Shown in pieces: positions 38,060-48,620 of a stretch of DNA of 64,000 nt. Numbering within the stretch: position 1 is the first letter of the stretch; each line of letters starts with the position of its first letter. The position numbers and the translations under genes were made by a program. Under the pieces are notes generated by a model. That model saw nothing but the letters and a program-made list of their open reading frames with translations. It searched no databases and was not told where the DNA came from. Origin of the DNA: Streptococcus sp. Marseille-P6264 (GTDB lineage Bacteria > Bacillota > Bacilli > Lactobacillales > Streptococcaceae); assembly GCF_902460355.1 (NCBI RefSeq), contig NZ_CABPTO010000001.1, positions 558,001 through 622,000 on the forward strand. The letters run 5' to 3'.

Positions 38060-39106
38060 TTATAAAAGATGCGCTTCTCTCTTAGCAAAAGCCTCTTCAG
38101 CTAGACTCACCAAGTTCTCAATCAAATCGGAATAAGACAGTCCCATATTTTCCCAAAGCAAGGGATACATAGACCATTGAGTAAAGCCTGGCATGGTATT
38201 GAGCTCATTGAGGAAAATATCGCCCTCTTCTGTGTAGAAGAAATCACAGCGGGCCAATCCCTGTCCTCCCAAGGCACGAAAGGCTGTCTCAGCATTGATA
38301 CGCATGACTGAAATAACCTCGTCTGAGATTTTCGCAGGAATATCCATGGTAATCTTATTGTCAATATACTTGGCTTCATAGTCGTAGAAAGCCACATCCT
38401 TGACCACTTCGCCCGGCAAGGTGCTCCTAACGTCATAATTTCCTAAGAGACCAACCTCAATCTCACGCGCATTGACTCCCTGCTCAACCAAGACACGGCT
38501 ATCGTACTTGAAGGCCAAATCCAATGCCGCCCGCAGCTCCTCTTGATTCTCAGACTTGGAAATACCGACACTAGAACCCATATTAGACGGTTTGGTAAAA
38601 ATCGGATACGTCAATTTTTCTTCGATTTCGACAATTTTTTCTTCAAGATTTTCACCCTCAATCACCGCTACATAAGGCACCTGCGGAATTCCAGCAGACT
38701 CCAGAATACGCTTAGTAGTGATTTTGTCCATGGCAACACTGGACGACAAGATATTACAGCCCACATAAGGAAGTCGCAGCACTTCAAGAAAGCCTTGAAT
38801 AGAGCCATCCTCGCCCATCGGTCCATGAAGAACAGGAAAGACAACTGCATTTTCCTCATAAATATCACTCGGTTTGACTTGCCGTGAAATATCAACCGTT
38901 GCATTGGTCATAAGCTTTTCATCTGCAGCCGGCTTTTCTGTAAATTCCTGCGTCTTGATAAAATCGCCAGCTTTTGTGATGAAATAAGTTTTGACAGAAA
39001 ATTTGTCATAGTTGACAGCTCGCATGACACTCTCAGCCGACAAGACTGAAACTTCTCGCTCCGCACTGCGGCCACCGTATAGTAAAATCAAGGTTTGTTT
39101 GACCAT
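38060..39106 (-). CDS. ddl: D-alanine-D-alanine ligase
   Basis: Ddl joins two D-alanines using ATP, feeding MurF. This ATP-grasp enzyme of 348 residues has [20 protein letters not shown] at the N terminus, [15 protein letters not shown] near 190 and [18 protein letters not shown] near 310. The Tyr/Phe specificity position should be the D-Ala type, as no resistance context is present. GGATAAGATA precedes the ATG. Confidence 0.97.
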   Translation of the reverse strand: MVKQTLILLYGGRSAEREVSVLSAESVMRAVNYDKFSVKTYFITKAGDFIKTQEFTEKPAADEKLMTNATVDISRQVKPSDIYEENAVVFPVLHGPMGEDGSIQGFLEVLRLPYVGCNILSSSVAMDKITTKRILESAGIPQVPYVAVIEGENLEEKIVEIEEKLTYPIFTKPSNMGSSVGISKSENQEELRAALDLAFKYDSRVLVEQGVNAREIEVGLLGNYDVRSTLPGEVVKDVAFYDYEAKYIDNKITMDIPAKISDEVISVMRINAETAFRALGGQGLARCDFFYTEEGDIFLNELNTMPGFTQWSMYPLLWENMGLSYSDLIENLVSLAEEAFAKREAHLL

Positions 39107-39254
39107 TATCTTATCCTAACATTTCTAGCTATAAGTTCATTTGGGGTTGTCCCATCTTCTTTTTAGACTGTTTCAGTATATCATATTTCCCAGCATTTTT
39201 GAATAGAAAAAAGACTCCCAAAGCTGTTTTTCAGCAGGAAATCTTTCTTTCATC

Positions 39255-39851
39255 TTACAATTCTGTCCGATTTTCAATGGCTCGGAGCAAGGTCACTTCG
39301 TCTGCATATTCGATATCAGCGCCGACAGCCAATCCGCGGGCCAGTCGAGTCACCTTGATACCTGCAGGCTTGAGCACCCGCGAAATATACATAGAAGTTG
39401 CTTCTCCGTCAGCCGTTGCATTGGTGGCCACAATCACTTCCATTACTTGGCTGTCCATCAAGCGAGTCAAGAGGCTCTTGAGGTTGATGTCATCTGGTCC
39501 TACACCGTTCATAGGGGAAATGAGGCCGTGAAGTACATGATAAAGGCCGTGGTATTCTTGGATATTTTCCATGGCAGACACGTCGCGGCTATCCTCAACG
39601 ATCAAGATCACAGTCTGATCGCGCGTTTGATCCGTACAGATGGCACAAGGATCATCGTCCGTCAGATTGCCACAGATAGAGCAGTAGGTCAGCTCACGCT
39701 TGGCAGCTAGTAGATTTTTGGCGAATTCATTGACATCATCGTCACTCATCCCGATGGTATAAAAGGCCAGGCGAGTAGCTGTCTTGATGCCGATACCCGG
39801 CAGCTTGGAAAAGCTATCAATCAATTTGGCGATAGGAGTTGGATAAAGCAT
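39255..39851 (-). CDS. recR: Recombination mediator RecR
   Basis: RecR works with RecO (and RecF) to load RecA at gaps. The 198 residues have an N-terminal helix-hairpin-helix ([18 protein letters not shown]), a four-cysteine zinc finger ([17 protein letters not shown], near 57-73), a TOPRIM domain with [11 protein letters not shown] and a C-terminal Walker-B-like part. The start has no clear ribosome site, but the N terminus matches the family. The order pbp2b-recR-ddl-murF is the conserved streptococcal one. Confidence 0.96.
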   Translation of the reverse strand: MLYPTPIAKLIDSFSKLPGIGIKTATRLAFYTIGMSDDDVNEFAKNLLAAKRELTYCSICGNLTDDDPCAICTDQTRDQTVILIVEDSRDVSAMENIQEYHGLYHVLHGLISPMNGVGPDDINLKSLLTRLMDSQVMEVIVATNATADGEATSMYISRVLKPAGIKVTRLARGLAVGADIEYADEVTLLRAIENRTEL

Positions 39852-39904
39852 AATAGTAATAGTTGAGCAATAAAATCTCGATCCGATTCTACTGCTTTTC
39901 CTTT

Positions 39905-41950
39905 CTAATTCATAGGGTGCTGTTGGTTATAAAGATTGATAATATCACGGGTGATACTGTGGCTGACTGTTGAAGAGAGGTCAGTATTGTGTGGAAAGAC
40001 TACGGCCACAGCTATTTTAGGTCGATCGCTTGGTGCATAGGATACTACATTGGTATTGATAGCAGATGTGCCACCGTTGACAAAAGTTTCGGCAGTCCCT
40101 GTTTTTGCGCTGATGGAGACCATGGCGCCTTGCGCAATCGTCCGTCCAGTTGTCAAGCCACTCCATCCATTGACCACCTGATAGGAACCTTGTTTTATAA
40201 GAGCCATATCTTCCTCAGAAATATTGACCTGATTTAGCTCTTTGGTTTCCTTCTTCTCAATCAAGTCTCCTAGGCCGCCTTGGTCATTGTTGGCATAAAT
40301 GCCTTCGACCAGATGCGGAGCTACCCGTTTGCCGTTATTGGCTACCGTCGCCGCATATTGAGCTAACTGAAGTGGAGTGTAGTTATCAAACTGCCCAAAA
40401 GCATTGGTAATGTAATTACTAACTGTGAAGTTTTTGGGAATGTAGCCTGTTGATTCTGTTGGCAAATCAATACCTGTTCCAGTTCCCAGACCGTATTCTG
40501 CAAAAGTCGAACGGAGTTTTTTCATTGAAGCATCGACATTGTTGGTTCCTAAAGCCATATTTGGGCTATACGGAGTCCCAAGCATATTTAGGGCTACCTG
40601 AACCATATAGGTATTAGACGAATACTCCAAGGCTTCCACTGCCGTAATAGAGCGTGAGCCATAGGCCGTAAACCAAGAATTGATGGGAGCAGAACCCGCG
40701 AAAAGAATCGGCTGATCAACCAAGGATTGATTTCCTGAAATGGCCCCGTACTGCCAACCAGCGGTCAAGGTAGCCGCTTTAACGACAGAACCAGGAACAA
40801 AAACATTGGTAATAGTACCCAGCGCATCCGCCGAGATATCGCCTGTTTCCAGGTCGTGCTTGACACCAGCCAGGGCCAAGATTGACCCCGTATTAGGATC
40901 CATGGCCACAGCATAGACACCTTCTGAATAGGTGGCATTGCCCTTTGCCAGCTCTAGATTAAAGGCATTTCTGAGAATATCCTCAACTCCCTGCTGAAAG
41001 CTCAGATCCACCGTTAGCTTCAGGTTGTTCCCTTTGCTGCCCTCGGAAATGGTCTCAACGCTCTCCATGTTGCCATTTTTGTCCAGCCGAATTTCTTTTT
41101 CCGCTCGTTTTCCTTGCAAAACAGACTCATACTCTTTTTCCAGATAAGAAATTCCCACTCGGTCATTCAGAGAATAGCCCTTCTTGACATAGTCATCTGC
41201 TTCCTCGGCTGGCAGACCCGTTTTTTCGGTCGAGATATGACCAACAATCGAAGCCAACGATGTTTCCAAGACTTTTCGGTTCCAGCTGGTTGAAATACTA
41301 ATACCCGGAAGTTCTTTGCCATTTGAAGCAATCGTAGCGACTTGCTCCGTCGTCAAGTCATCCGTCTGAATCGTCCCTGTTGAAAAGTTTGGTACAGCAT
41401 TCATCTGGCTAAATAAAGCGATGGTCCTCTTTTCCTCATCTGTATAGCCTAGTTGGCTTGGATCAATACTCTCTACCGCCGCTTTATAAATTTTGGATTC
41501 AGGTAGACGATTGCCATCTGTATCAAATTTATCTTCCTTGGGTAATTTTTCAACCACTTCTCGGTAGACCCTATTATCCGCCAGATAATAGTCAACTTCT
41601 TGGCGCTCGGTCACTTTTAGATCCGACACCGACACATATTGCAGTAACTTTTGTGCTGTTTCACGGATTTCTTCTGCTGTCAGTTTATTGTCTCGCGTAA
41701 AGGTCACCACTTGCTTGGTTGTATTCTCCACCAGGGGCTTGCCCGAAGCGTCATAGATTTGCCCACGAACCGAACTCGATTTAATCTTCGTTTTACTTGC
41801 TTTAGCTAATTTATCTGTATAAAATTCTTGATTGACGACCTGCATGTAGCCCAGACGAGCGATCAGCACCAAAAATAAGGCTCCGACAATTCCAAATAGA
41901 AGGTAGAGTCGGCCTGTGATAGAATGACTATCAAATTTTCTCTTAGACAT
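39905..41950 (-). CDS. pbp2b: Penicillin-binding protein 2B, class B transpeptidase
   Basis: PBP2b is the elongasome transpeptidase and a main beta-lactam resistance determinant in streptococci. It has a single N-terminal membrane helix (about 13-35), a PBP dimerisation domain and the transpeptidase domain. The active-site motifs, with ATG 41950 as residue 1, are SVVK at 388-391, SSN at 444-446 and KTG at 616-618, almost the same numbers as in S. pneumoniae. I chose 41950 over an in-frame ATG four codons upstream because it matches family N termini. No mosaic structure can be judged without comparison. Confidence 0.95.
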   Translation of the reverse strand: MSKRKFDSHSITGRLYLLFGIVGALFLVLIARLGYMQVVNQEFYTDKLAKASKTKIKSSSVRGQIYDASGKPLVENTTKQVVTFTRDNKLTAEEIRETAQKLLQYVSVSDLKVTERQEVDYYLADNRVYREVVEKLPKEDKFDTDGNRLPESKIYKAAVESIDPSQLGYTDEEKRTIALFSQMNAVPNFSTGTIQTDDLTTEQVATIASNGKELPGISISTSWNRKVLETSLASIVGHISTEKTGLPAEEADDYVKKGYSLNDRVGISYLEKEYESVLQGKRAEKEIRLDKNGNMESVETISEGSKGNNLKLTVDLSFQQGVEDILRNAFNLELAKGNATYSEGVYAVAMDPNTGSILALAGVKHDLETGDISADALGTITNVFVPGSVVKAATLTAGWQYGAISGNQSLVDQPILFAGSAPINSWFTAYGSRSITAVEALEYSSNTYMVQVALNMLGTPYSPNMALGTNNVDASMKKLRSTFAEYGLGTGTGIDLPTESTGYIPKNFTVSNYITNAFGQFDNYTPLQLAQYAATVANNGKRVAPHLVEGIYANNDQGGLGDLIEKKETKELNQVNISEEDMALIKQGSYQVVNGWSGLTTGRTIAQGAMVSISAKTGTAETFVNGGTSAINTNVVSYAPSDRPKIAVAVVFPHNTDLSSTVSHSITRDIINLYNQQHPMN

Positions 41951-42055
41951 TTCTTCTCTCATCCTCGTAAAAATCTATCTTTTATTTTACCACATTTCCC
42001 CAGCAATGAAGCATGGAAATCTAAAAGGATCGAAAAAGAATTTTTCTCCAACAAT

Positions 42056-42083
42056 GAGAAAAAGCCCTGCTAGGCAGAGCTTT
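42056..42083 (-). terminator. Terminator after gpmA
   Basis: AAAGCTCTGC pairs with GCAGGGCTTT (one G-T pair), followed by TTCTC on the minus strand, ten bases after the stop. Confidence 0.8.
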
Positions 42084-42091
42084 ATCACCAA

Positions 42092-42784
42092 TTATTTTCC
42101 AAGATAGTATTCAGCAACTACGTTCAATTTTTCGTCGAATTCGAATACCAATGGTGGGAAGTTAGGGATTTCCACATCCATGATTTCGTCATCTGACAAT
42201 TGTTTGATGTGTTTTACAAGGGCACGGATTGAGTTACCGTGAGCTCCTACGAATACATTTTTACCATCTTTAAGTGCTGGAGCAATTTTATCTTCCCAGA
42301 ATGGAAGGGCACGTTCCAAAGTTACTTTCAAGTTTTCAGCATCTGGAATAACTGAATCGTCAAGTGAAGCGTAACGACGGTCAGTGTGAGCTGAGTGCTC
42401 ATCATCACGGTCCATTGCCGGAGGCAACACATCGTATGAACGACGCCAGATGTGAACTTGCTCATCACCAAATTGCTCAGCTGCTTCAGCCTTGTTTTTA
42501 CCAGTCAAACCACCGTAGTGACGTTCGTTCAAGCGCCATGATTTTTCAACTGGAACCCAGAGTTGGTCAGCAGCTTCAAGCGCCAAGTTTGTTGTTTTAA
42601 TCGCACGTTTCAATACTGAAGTATAAGCTTGGTCAAATTCGATACCTGCTTCTTTGATCAATTTACCAGCGTCAATCGCTTGTTGTGTACCTTTTTCAGA
42701 AAGATCTACATCAGCCCAACCAGTGAAAAGGTTAGCTTTGTTCCATTCAGACTCACCATGGCGAGCAAAAACCAATTTTACCAT
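42092..42784 (-). CDS. gpmA: 2,3-bisphosphoglycerate-dependent phosphoglycerate mutase
   Basis: GpmA interconverts 3- and 2-phosphoglycerate in glycolysis. The 230 residues start [22 protein letters not shown], with the phosphorylated His in RHGE. The second catalytic His is in [13 protein letters not shown] near 183. AAGGAG precedes the ATG. It is monocistronic. The codon usage looks highly biased, fitting high expression. Confidence 0.97.
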   Translation of the reverse strand: MVKLVFARHGESEWNKANLFTGWADVDLSEKGTQQAIDAGKLIKEAGIEFDQAYTSVLKRAIKTTNLALEAADQLWVPVEKSWRLNERHYGGLTGKNKAEAAEQFGDEQVHIWRRSYDVLPPAMDRDDEHSAHTDRRYASLDDSVIPDAENLKVTLERALPFWEDKIAPALKDGKNVFVGAHGNSIRALVKHIKQLSDDEIMDVEIPNFPPLVFEFDEKLNVVAEYYLGK

Positions 42785-42935
42785 TAGATGGATTCTCCTT
42801 TTATTTTCCGGGGTTTGCCCCGTTTATCTATTCTATTTTACAAAATTTTCTCTCAAAAATCTAGTCTCAGTGAGATATTTGTGAAATTTTCCACTTGATT
42901 AGACTTTTGAGAAAATGAATTCTCATTCAAGACCT

Positions 42936-43388
42936 CTAGCTAGCCACTTGTTCTTGCTGGGCGCACTCTGGACAAATGCCATAAACGACCATCTGACTCT
43001 TGGTAATTTGATAGCCAGTCTGCTCTGCCGCTTCCTGCTGAACATCTGGCAAATCCAAGTCCATATCTGCAATTCGACCACATTTTTCACAAATGACATT
43101 GAGGTGCTGATGCCCCATAAAATCATAATAGGTCGTCGTGTCATTACGAACCTTGAGCTCTGAGACAAAGCCTTCATCAATCAATACTTTTAAATTATTA
43201 TAAACAGTCGCCAAGCTCATATTGGGAAATTCAGGCAAGAGGGCTTGGTAAATCATCTCTGCACTAGGATGGTCATGACTGCTGATGATAAAAGCAATCA
43301 CAGCCTTTCTCGTCTCTGTGATTCGAACACCTTTCAGCCTCAGATGTTCAATTACTTCCTGGTAATTCTTTTCATACTCTTCATTCAT
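42936..43388 (-). CDS. perR: Peroxide-responsive repressor PerR (Fur family)
   Basis: PerR is a metal-dependent repressor that loses DNA binding when H2O2 oxidises its Fe-ligand histidines. The 150 residues have an N-terminal winged helix (MSLATVYNNLKVLIDEG), the metal site in TTYYDFMGHQHLNVICEKCG and the second zinc pair CPEC at the C terminus. It closely resembles S. pyogenes PerR and is the only Fur-type regulator expected in many streptococci. A PerR-like box lies upstream, suggesting self-control. Confidence 0.94.
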   Translation of the reverse strand: MNEEYEKNYQEVIEHLRLKGVRITETRKAVIAFIISSHDHPSAEMIYQALLPEFPNMSLATVYNNLKVLIDEGFVSELKVRNDTTTYYDFMGHQHLNVICEKCGRIADMDLDLPDVQQEAAEQTGYQITKSQMVVYGICPECAQQEQVAS

Positions 43389-43459
43389 CTTCTCTATACT
43401 CCATCTACATTCATTTCTAGCTTATTTCCATTATATCATGACAAACATAGATTTTCTAT

Positions 43460-43474
43460 TAAGAATGATTGTAA
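43460..43474. promoter_or_regulatory. PerR-type box upstream of perR
   Basis: TAAGAATGATTGTAA matches the 7-1-7 per box TTAGAATGATTCTAA at 13 of 15 positions. It lies 72 bases before perR and just upstream of a TATAAT -10, where binding would block the promoter. Confidence 0.7.
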
Positions 43475-43569
43475 ATAAGGAAAATTATTAACCCACCTAA
43501 TAGACCTATTCATTTTAATTAAGTAGATTTTTGCCTCAAAGCACGATATGATAGAGATGTCAACAAATA

Positions 43570-43583
43570 TGTAAGCGCTTAAA
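43570..43583 (+). promoter_or_regulatory. Probable cre site before the MFS gene
   Basis: TGTAAGCGCTTAAA matches the cre consensus at 13 of 14 positions and contains the palindromic core AAGCGCTT. A candidate -10 TATGAT lies just upstream (43547-43552). CcpA repression of this carrier is inferred. Confidence 0.65.
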
Positions 43584-43734
43584 TTATTTGACATGTCAGC
43601 TTTATAGTAACAAATTCTGTAGCCATACTTCTGCTATTTTACCTGCCTTGCAGGAAACATGCAGGACAAGTATTTGGGTACAGCTGGTTTTCTATCACTT
43701 TTTAGAAAAAAATTATATAAATGAGGATATCATT

Positions 43735-44928
43735 ATGAAAAAAACACCAAATCGCTGGTTAATTTTAGCAGCAGCTATCTTAACCAACCTTTCTTTAGGT
43801 GCTGGATACGCCTGGTCTGTTTTTCAAAAAGCGTTGCTGGAAGCCAATGCTAGCCAAGGATGGGTACAAGCTCAAACCTCTCTAGCCTTCAGTATCTCTT
43901 TTGCAATGGTGCCAATCGGCATGATTATTTTCGGACCTAAAGTCGATTCATTAGGCCCTAAGAAATTTGTCTTTCTAGGAGGAATTCTCTTTGGTGCGGG
44001 TATGTTTGCTACAGGATTTGCAACTTCTCTTCCTGTACTCTACTTGACCTACGGGGTTATCCTTGGTCTCGGTATCGGATCAGCCTATGGCGCTTCAACT
44101 TCTGTCGCTACCAAATGGTTCCCTGATAAAAAAGGTCTCGCGGGTGGTTTAACCGCAGCGGGCTTTGGACTTGGGCCACTAATCATCGGACCACTTGCCA
44201 AAACTCTCATCGCTTCAATGGGCGTCTATTCTACATTTAAAGTTCTGGGTATTGCCCTGCTTGTCGTTATCTGCTGCTCTTCTCTTGTCATGGAAAAAGC
44301 TCCTGTAGCTGCTCCTGCAGCAGGAAGTTCTGCACCGACAGGAAAAACTCACAAAGAAATGCTACGCGAAGGCAACTTCTGGTTGCTGTGGCTCATCTAC
44401 ATTTTAGGTGCTACTGGTGGTATGATGATTATCGGTTCAGCAGCGTCTATCTCCGACCAATATAAACTAGTTGGAGAAGCGACTCTATTCGTTATGCTAG
44501 TTTCTATTGCCAATACTTTTGGACGGATCTTCTGGGGAGCTGTATCGGACAAAATCGGCCGCTATCCGACCGTAATCGCTATGTTTGCTGCTGTAGCTGG
44601 TGGCTTGGCGCTGACCGCTCTCTTTAAAGGGGAAGGAAGCATCCTTGCAATCTTAGGCGTCATGCTTGTCGCCCTGTCTTTCGGTGGCTTCCTTGGATCT
44701 TTCCCAGGTATTACAGCTGAAAATTGGGGCGTAGCAAATGTCGGTACAAACTACGGCTGGATGTTCACAGCCTATGGTGTTGCAGCTATTGCTGGACCAC
44801 AGTTGGGAGCTCGACTTGCTCAAGCAAACAAGGGAGACTATTCAATGGCCTTCTACATCGTTATTGGTATGGCACTCCTTGGTATCGTTCTACAATTATT
44901 CTATATTTCTAAATCAAAGAAAGCTTAA
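43735..44928 (+). CDS. MFS transporter of the OxlT/L-lactate (OFA) type
   Basis: This 397-residue major facilitator has twelve predicted membrane helices. The N terminus NRWLILAAAILTNLSLGAGYAWSVF is typical of the oxalate:formate antiporter family, whose streptococcal members are annotated as L-lactate or monocarboxylate carriers. The DKIGRYP loop motif between helices 8 and 9 is visible. I chose ATG 43735 (MKKTPNRW) because GAGGATATC precedes it. A longer open frame upstream lacks a ribosome site. It has its own cre site and terminator. Confidence 0.87.
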   Translation: MKKTPNRWLILAAAILTNLSLGAGYAWSVFQKALLEANASQGWVQAQTSLAFSISFAMVPIGMIIFGPKVDSLGPKKFVFLGGILFGAGMFATGFATSLPVLYLTYGVILGLGIGSAYGASTSVATKWFPDKKGLAGGLTAAGFGLGPLIIGPLAKTLIASMGVYSTFKVLGIALLVVICCSSLVMEKAPVAAPAAGSSAPTGKTHKEMLREGNFWLLWLIYILGATGGMMIIGSAASISDQYKLVGEATLFVMLVSIANTFGRIFWGAVSDKIGRYPTVIAMFAAVAGGLALTALFKGEGSILAILGVMLVALSFGGFLGSFPGITAENWGVANVGTNYGWMFTAYGVAAIAGPQLGARLAQANKGDYSMAFYIVIGMALLGIVLQLFYISKSKKA

Positions 44929-44938
44929 AACTATTACT

Positions 44939-44966
44939 AACTCTGGGGTAACCCAGAGTTTTTCTT
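44939..44966 (+). terminator. Terminator after the MFS gene
   Basis: AACTCTGGG pairs exactly with CCCAGAGTT, followed by TTTCTTTG. Confidence 0.88.
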
Positions 44967-45020
44967 TGACAAAGAAACTATTAGCCAGCAAAAATTGAAA
45001 AGAGCTCTCCTGACTAGCAT

Positions 45021-45045
45021 AAAAGCCGAGACAAACTCGGCTTTT
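45021..45045 (-). terminator. Terminator after mtaD-like gene
   Basis: AAAAGCCGAG pairs exactly with CTCGGCTTTT around five bases, next to the stop of the minus-strand gene. Confidence 0.88.
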
Positions 45046-45049
45046 ATGT

Positions 45050-46321
45050 TTAGCGGAACGATTCTAAATCAACGGTCAGTATCTGACCATCTCGGACAAC
45101 CTGCTGCCCAGCAATGTAGACATCCTGAACATCGCTGCCTTTGACTGCGTATACTAGGTGTGACAGCATATTTTCCAACGGATAGAGGTGAAGTCGTCCC
45201 TTAGGTTGAATGACAATGAAATCGGCTTGCTTTCCCGTTTCCAGACTGCCGATTTTCTTCTCCAAACCCAGCGCTTTGGCTCCTTCGATGGTCAAAGCTT
45301 TCAAGGCCTGCTCGATCGTAAACTGGGTTGCATCACCTGCTCGCATCTTCTGAAGGAGGGCTGCTGTCCGACCTTCTTCAAACATGTCCAGATTATTATT
45401 GGAAGCGACAGAGTCCGTCGCTAAGCCAACGGTCACCCCAGCGGCTACTAAGTCTGTCACCGGGGCTACTCCAGAAGCCAGCTTGAGGTTGCTGATAGGA
45501 TTATGGGCGATGCTGACTGGAGATGCTGCTAAATCTGCAATCTCTGACGGATTCAGCTCAACTCCATGTGCAAAAATGGCTGGCTGCTCCAAGTAGCCCA
45601 ATTCTTTTAAAAAAGCGAGAGGTCTTTTACCATAGCGCTCCAGGATAATTTTATTTTCTTCCTGAGTCTCTGCCACGTGGATATGAAGCTTCAAATCCAG
45701 CTCACGCGCTAACTCAAGACTGCCCTTAAGTAGAGCCTTATCACAGGCATAAGGCGAATGAGGCGCCACCATGACCTGAAAATCTTCATCGTCATAGGAG
45801 CGAATTTTCTCAATAATGGCCCGAGTACGAGCCAGAGTCTCTTCGGCTGTTTCCGCCACTGAGCTAAAGAGTGTTGGTGAGAAATAGCAACGCATACCAG
45901 ACTGCCGCACAGCCTGATAAATTCGGTCAATCTCCACTCCCTGAGGATTATACATGTCGTTAAAAGTCGTTGTTCCCGATTGGAGCATTTCAGCTAAAGC
46001 CAGCTGGACAGCCTGGGTCGTTAGTTCCGTTGTGAACTGGCTTTCTGCTGGCCAAATATAGTCCTCCAACCATTCGTGCAGATTGCTGTCGTCACGAATC
46101 CCACGTAGCAAGGTCATGGCCGAGTGCGTATGGCAGTTGACCAGCCCCGGCATGAGCCAAGCTCCTTCATAATCCACTAGCTCGCTGCATTGTTCTAACC
46201 AAGCCTTGTCATGGGGACCACAGTAGGCAATGCGTTCATCTTCCACGACCAACAAGCCTTCCCGATGAACATGAAATGCGCTGTCACAGGTCACCAGATT
46301 GACATTTGTATAAGCTTTCAT
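45050..46321 (-). CDS. mtaD: 5-methylthioadenosine/S-adenosylhomocysteine deaminase-type amidohydrolase
   Basis: This 423-residue TRZ/ATZ-type amidohydrolase has metal ligands in MPGLVNCHTHSAMTLLRG (near 57-74), IHVAETQEEN, FAHGVEL and GLATDSVASNNNLDMFEEGR. The family deaminates methylthioadenosine, S-adenosylhomocysteine or other amino-purines. The substrate cannot be fixed from sequence, and guanine or other aminohydrolase activity is possible. It is cytoplasmic and monocistronic. Confidence 0.85.
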   Translation of the reverse strand: MKAYTNVNLVTCDSAFHVHREGLLVVEDERIAYCGPHDKAWLEQCSELVDYEGAWLMPGLVNCHTHSAMTLLRGIRDDSNLHEWLEDYIWPAESQFTTELTTQAVQLALAEMLQSGTTTFNDMYNPQGVEIDRIYQAVRQSGMRCYFSPTLFSSVAETAEETLARTRAIIEKIRSYDDEDFQVMVAPHSPYACDKALLKGSLELARELDLKLHIHVAETQEENKIILERYGKRPLAFLKELGYLEQPAIFAHGVELNPSEIADLAASPVSIAHNPISNLKLASGVAPVTDLVAAGVTVGLATDSVASNNNLDMFEEGRTAALLQKMRAGDATQFTIEQALKALTIEGAKALGLEKKIGSLETGKQADFIVIQPKGRLHLYPLENMLSHLVYAVKGSDVQDVYIAGQQVVRDGQILTVDLESFR

Positions 46322-46391
46322 CCTTGCTCCTTCTCATTTCGTTTTAGCTATTATAGCAAGCCTAGTAAACTAGCGCAAGAACTTTCCAAGA

Positions 46392-47093
46392 TTATTTAAA
46401 ATAAAGATAATCAGGATTGGGAGTCATATAATACAACTCTCCTTTAGAGAAAATCAGATTAATTTTATGTTGCTTGTAGCTATATAAAATATAATCACTC
46501 TCCAACTGATAGTCTTGGTTCAAGCTAGCTGCCTGAGCAATATCCGCTGCTGTTACATAGAAAGCTTTTGCCTGCTCTTCCGTCACATACTGACCTCGAT
46601 AGAGCTCTTTTATATTTTCTAACTCCTGAGCTTTAAAAGTGTCCTTAATGTAGTTCGGATCCTTTATGACGGCCTCTGGCTCGCCAAGAACCTTTTTGAC
46701 TTGCTCCTCCGTATAGCCTTTGAAATCAGGCGTTTGAGCACTAAATCCTCCTTCAAAAGAACGATAATACACCTTGGCATTACCTGTTGCATAGATCTTG
46801 TCTTTATTGGCAGACTGTGCATCTTGAGGCAAGCCATCCGTTACTTCATCTAGCGAACTTGTAGCCTTACTCTCAGAAGCTGGAGCACTAGATGATGAGG
46901 TCTGGCTGCTCTTTGATCTTTCTTGCTGACTAGAGCTTGTAGCCTTCGTCGATTCTGATTTCTTTGGTATTTTCACCTTTTGGACAGAAGAGGCTTCAGA
47001 CCTAGGAACCCTTTTCCTTGGATAATAGCAAGCTGTCAAAGCCATGACAGCTGCAAGCATGGTTAAAAAGATTATTACTTTTTTAAAATACAT
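46392..47093 (-). CDS. Putative lipoprotein, DUF4947-like
   Basis: This 233-residue protein has a lipoprotein signal peptide, with lipobox ALTAC at residues 18-22. A Ser/Thr/Lys-rich linker follows (about 35-90, many SS and KS runs). A compact C-terminal domain (about 100-233) resembles streptococcal DUF4947 and includes FKGYTEEQVKKVLGEPEAVIKDPNYIKDTF, a segment also reminiscent of SmpA/OmlA-type folds. It should be anchored outside the membrane. The function is unknown. Confidence 0.75.
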   Translation of the reverse strand: MYFKKVIIFLTMLAAVMALTACYYPRKRVPRSEASSVQKVKIPKKSESTKATSSSQQERSKSSQTSSSSAPASESKATSSLDEVTDGLPQDAQSANKDKIYATGNAKVYYRSFEGGFSAQTPDFKGYTEEQVKKVLGEPEAVIKDPNYIKDTFKAQELENIKELYRGQYVTEEQAKAFYVTAADIAQAASLNQDYQLESDYILYSYKQHKINLIFSKGELYYMTPNPDYLYFK

Positions 47094-47245
47094 AGTACCT
47101 CCATTTCTTAGCTACATTATATCATATTTTAAGTTGAGCAGGAGGAGCATCCTGATTTTTGCTGTTTTCTCTAACAAACAAATATTGTGTCTTCTAGAAA
47201 GCTGAGAAAAATAGTTACGATGATTGATGTTATGCCAAAACATAA

Positions 47246-47291
47246 GAAAAAACCTACTGCACAAGCTAGAAAGCTTGATACAGTAGGCTTT
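47246..47291 (-). terminator. Terminator after hup
   Basis: CCTACTG pairs with CAGTAGG, enclosing CAAGCTT/AGCTTG. TTTTTTC follows on the minus strand. Confidence 0.85.
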
Positions 47292-47302
47292 TGATTTTTG
47301 TC

Positions 47303-47578
47303 TTATTTAACAGCGTCCTTAAGAGCTTTACCTGCTTTGAAAGCTGGAACTTTAGAAGCTGCGATTGTGATTTCTTTACCAGTTTGTGGGTTGCGACCTT
47401 TACGTGCTGCACGCTCACGAACTTCAAAGTTACCAAAACCGATCAATTGAACTTTTTCACCTTTTGAAAGGTATTCTGTAACTGCTGCAAATACAGCGTC
47501 AACTGCTGCTGCTGAATCTTTTTTAGTCAATTCTGTAGCTTCTGCCACTTTTGCGATCAAATCTTGTTTGTTAGCCAT
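47303..47578 (-). CDS. hup: DNA-binding protein HU
   Basis: HU is the abundant nucleoid protein that bends DNA. It is the only HU in streptococci and is essential. The 91 residues [21 protein letters not shown] onward contain the HU signature [23 protein letters not shown], with the conserved arm Pro. GGAGGATTTG precedes the ATG. It is a single gene with a near-consensus promoter. Confidence 0.98.
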   Translation of the reverse strand: MANKQDLIAKVAEATELTKKDSAAAVDAVFAAVTEYLSKGEKVQLIGFGNFEVRERAARKGRNPQTGKEITIAASKVPAFKAGKALKDAVK

Positions 47579-47627
47579 TTAACAAATCCTCCAATTTTTT
47601 TCTGGGTTAATAACCCTAACAGATATT

Positions 47628-47656
47628 ATCATATCTAAAAAAAGCGTCTAGGTCAA
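47628..47656 (-). promoter_or_regulatory. Promoter of hup
   Basis: -35 TTGACC (47651-47656), 17-base spacer, -10 TATGAT (47628-47633). A perfect palindrome GGGTTATTAACCC lies just downstream at 47604-47616 in the leader. Confidence 0.8.
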
Positions 47657-47688
47657 GTCTTAAGCAGATATTTTACAAATAATTTACC

Positions 47689-48522
47689 TTATTTATAGCG
47701 AACTAGAACAGCCCATGCATTTTCTCCAGTGTGAGTTTGGATGATGGAACCTGTTTCTAAGACAGGGATTGGTTGTTCAACAAACTCCTGCAGCTCTTCC
47801 TTCATTTGATTAGCAAATTCTGGTCCACCCGCATAGGAAATTCCGATTTCTTCAATTTCCTTTTCTTTCAGAGACTCTTTCAAGTCATCCAGCCATTTCT
47901 TAAAGGTTTTAGCGCCCCGTCCTTTGACAACAGGAGTCAAGGTATGATTTGTCATCTGCATGACGACACGAATATTTAAGAGCGAGCTAATCAGACCTGT
48001 CACACGACCGATACGGCCACCTTTGACCAAATTTTCTAAAGTTGATACGCCGATGTATAGCTCTGTCTTGGCTTTGACTTCCTCAAGTTTTTCTAAAATC
48101 TCCTCCAAAGTCGCTCCAGCTTTTGCCATTTTAGCAGCCTCAACGACTTGGAATTTCATAGCTTGGTCCGTAAAAGAACTGTCTACAACTGTTACATCTG
48201 CCTTGGCCAAGGTAGCACCCTGACGAGCTGCCTCTACGGTGCCAGATAAAGCATGAGACATGTGAATAGAGATGATTTGGACATCTTCTGCTGACAAATC
48301 TTCGAAAACCTCGGCAAATACTCCAACTGGTGGCTGGCTGGTCTTAGGCAGATTTTTACTAGACTTCATCAACTGAAGGAATTCTCCCTCTTTCAAATTT
48401 GCATCCGAGTAGACCACACCGTCAATCATGACTGTCAAAGGAACTATTGTAATATTCAAATCTTTTGCTAATTCAGGCTCAATCGTAATTGAAGAGTCTG
48501 TCACAATTTTAATTTTTGTCAT
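47689..48522 (-). CDS. DegV family fatty-acid-binding protein
   Basis: This 277-residue cytoplasmic protein of the EDD fold starts [20 protein letters not shown], with the conserved [15 protein letters not shown] near 60-70 and [20 protein letters not shown] near 90-109 are the lipid-binding signatures. DegV/FakB proteins hold a fatty acid for FakA kinase, which activates exogenous fatty acids. Which fatty acid this copy prefers cannot be read. AGGGAAAAT precedes the ATG. Confidence 0.9.
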   Translation of the reverse strand: MTKIKIVTDSSITIEPELAKDLNITIVPLTVMIDGVVYSDANLKEGEFLQLMKSSKNLPKTSQPPVGVFAEVFEDLSAEDVQIISIHMSHALSGTVEAARQGATLAKADVTVVDSSFTDQAMKFQVVEAAKMAKAGATLEEILEKLEEVKAKTELYIGVSTLENLVKGGRIGRVTGLISSLLNIRVVMQMTNHTLTPVVKGRGAKTFKKWLDDLKESLKEKEIEEIGISYAGGPEFANQMKEELQEFVEQPIPVLETGSIIQTHTGENAWAVLVRYK

Positions 48523-48620
48523 ATTTTCCCTACTTTTATCCTGTTATTGACTCTATTATACCAAAAAATCCTAATTTTTGTGAATCAATCTTAGCTTAAT
48601 CCATAAATCCCAGAAAAATA

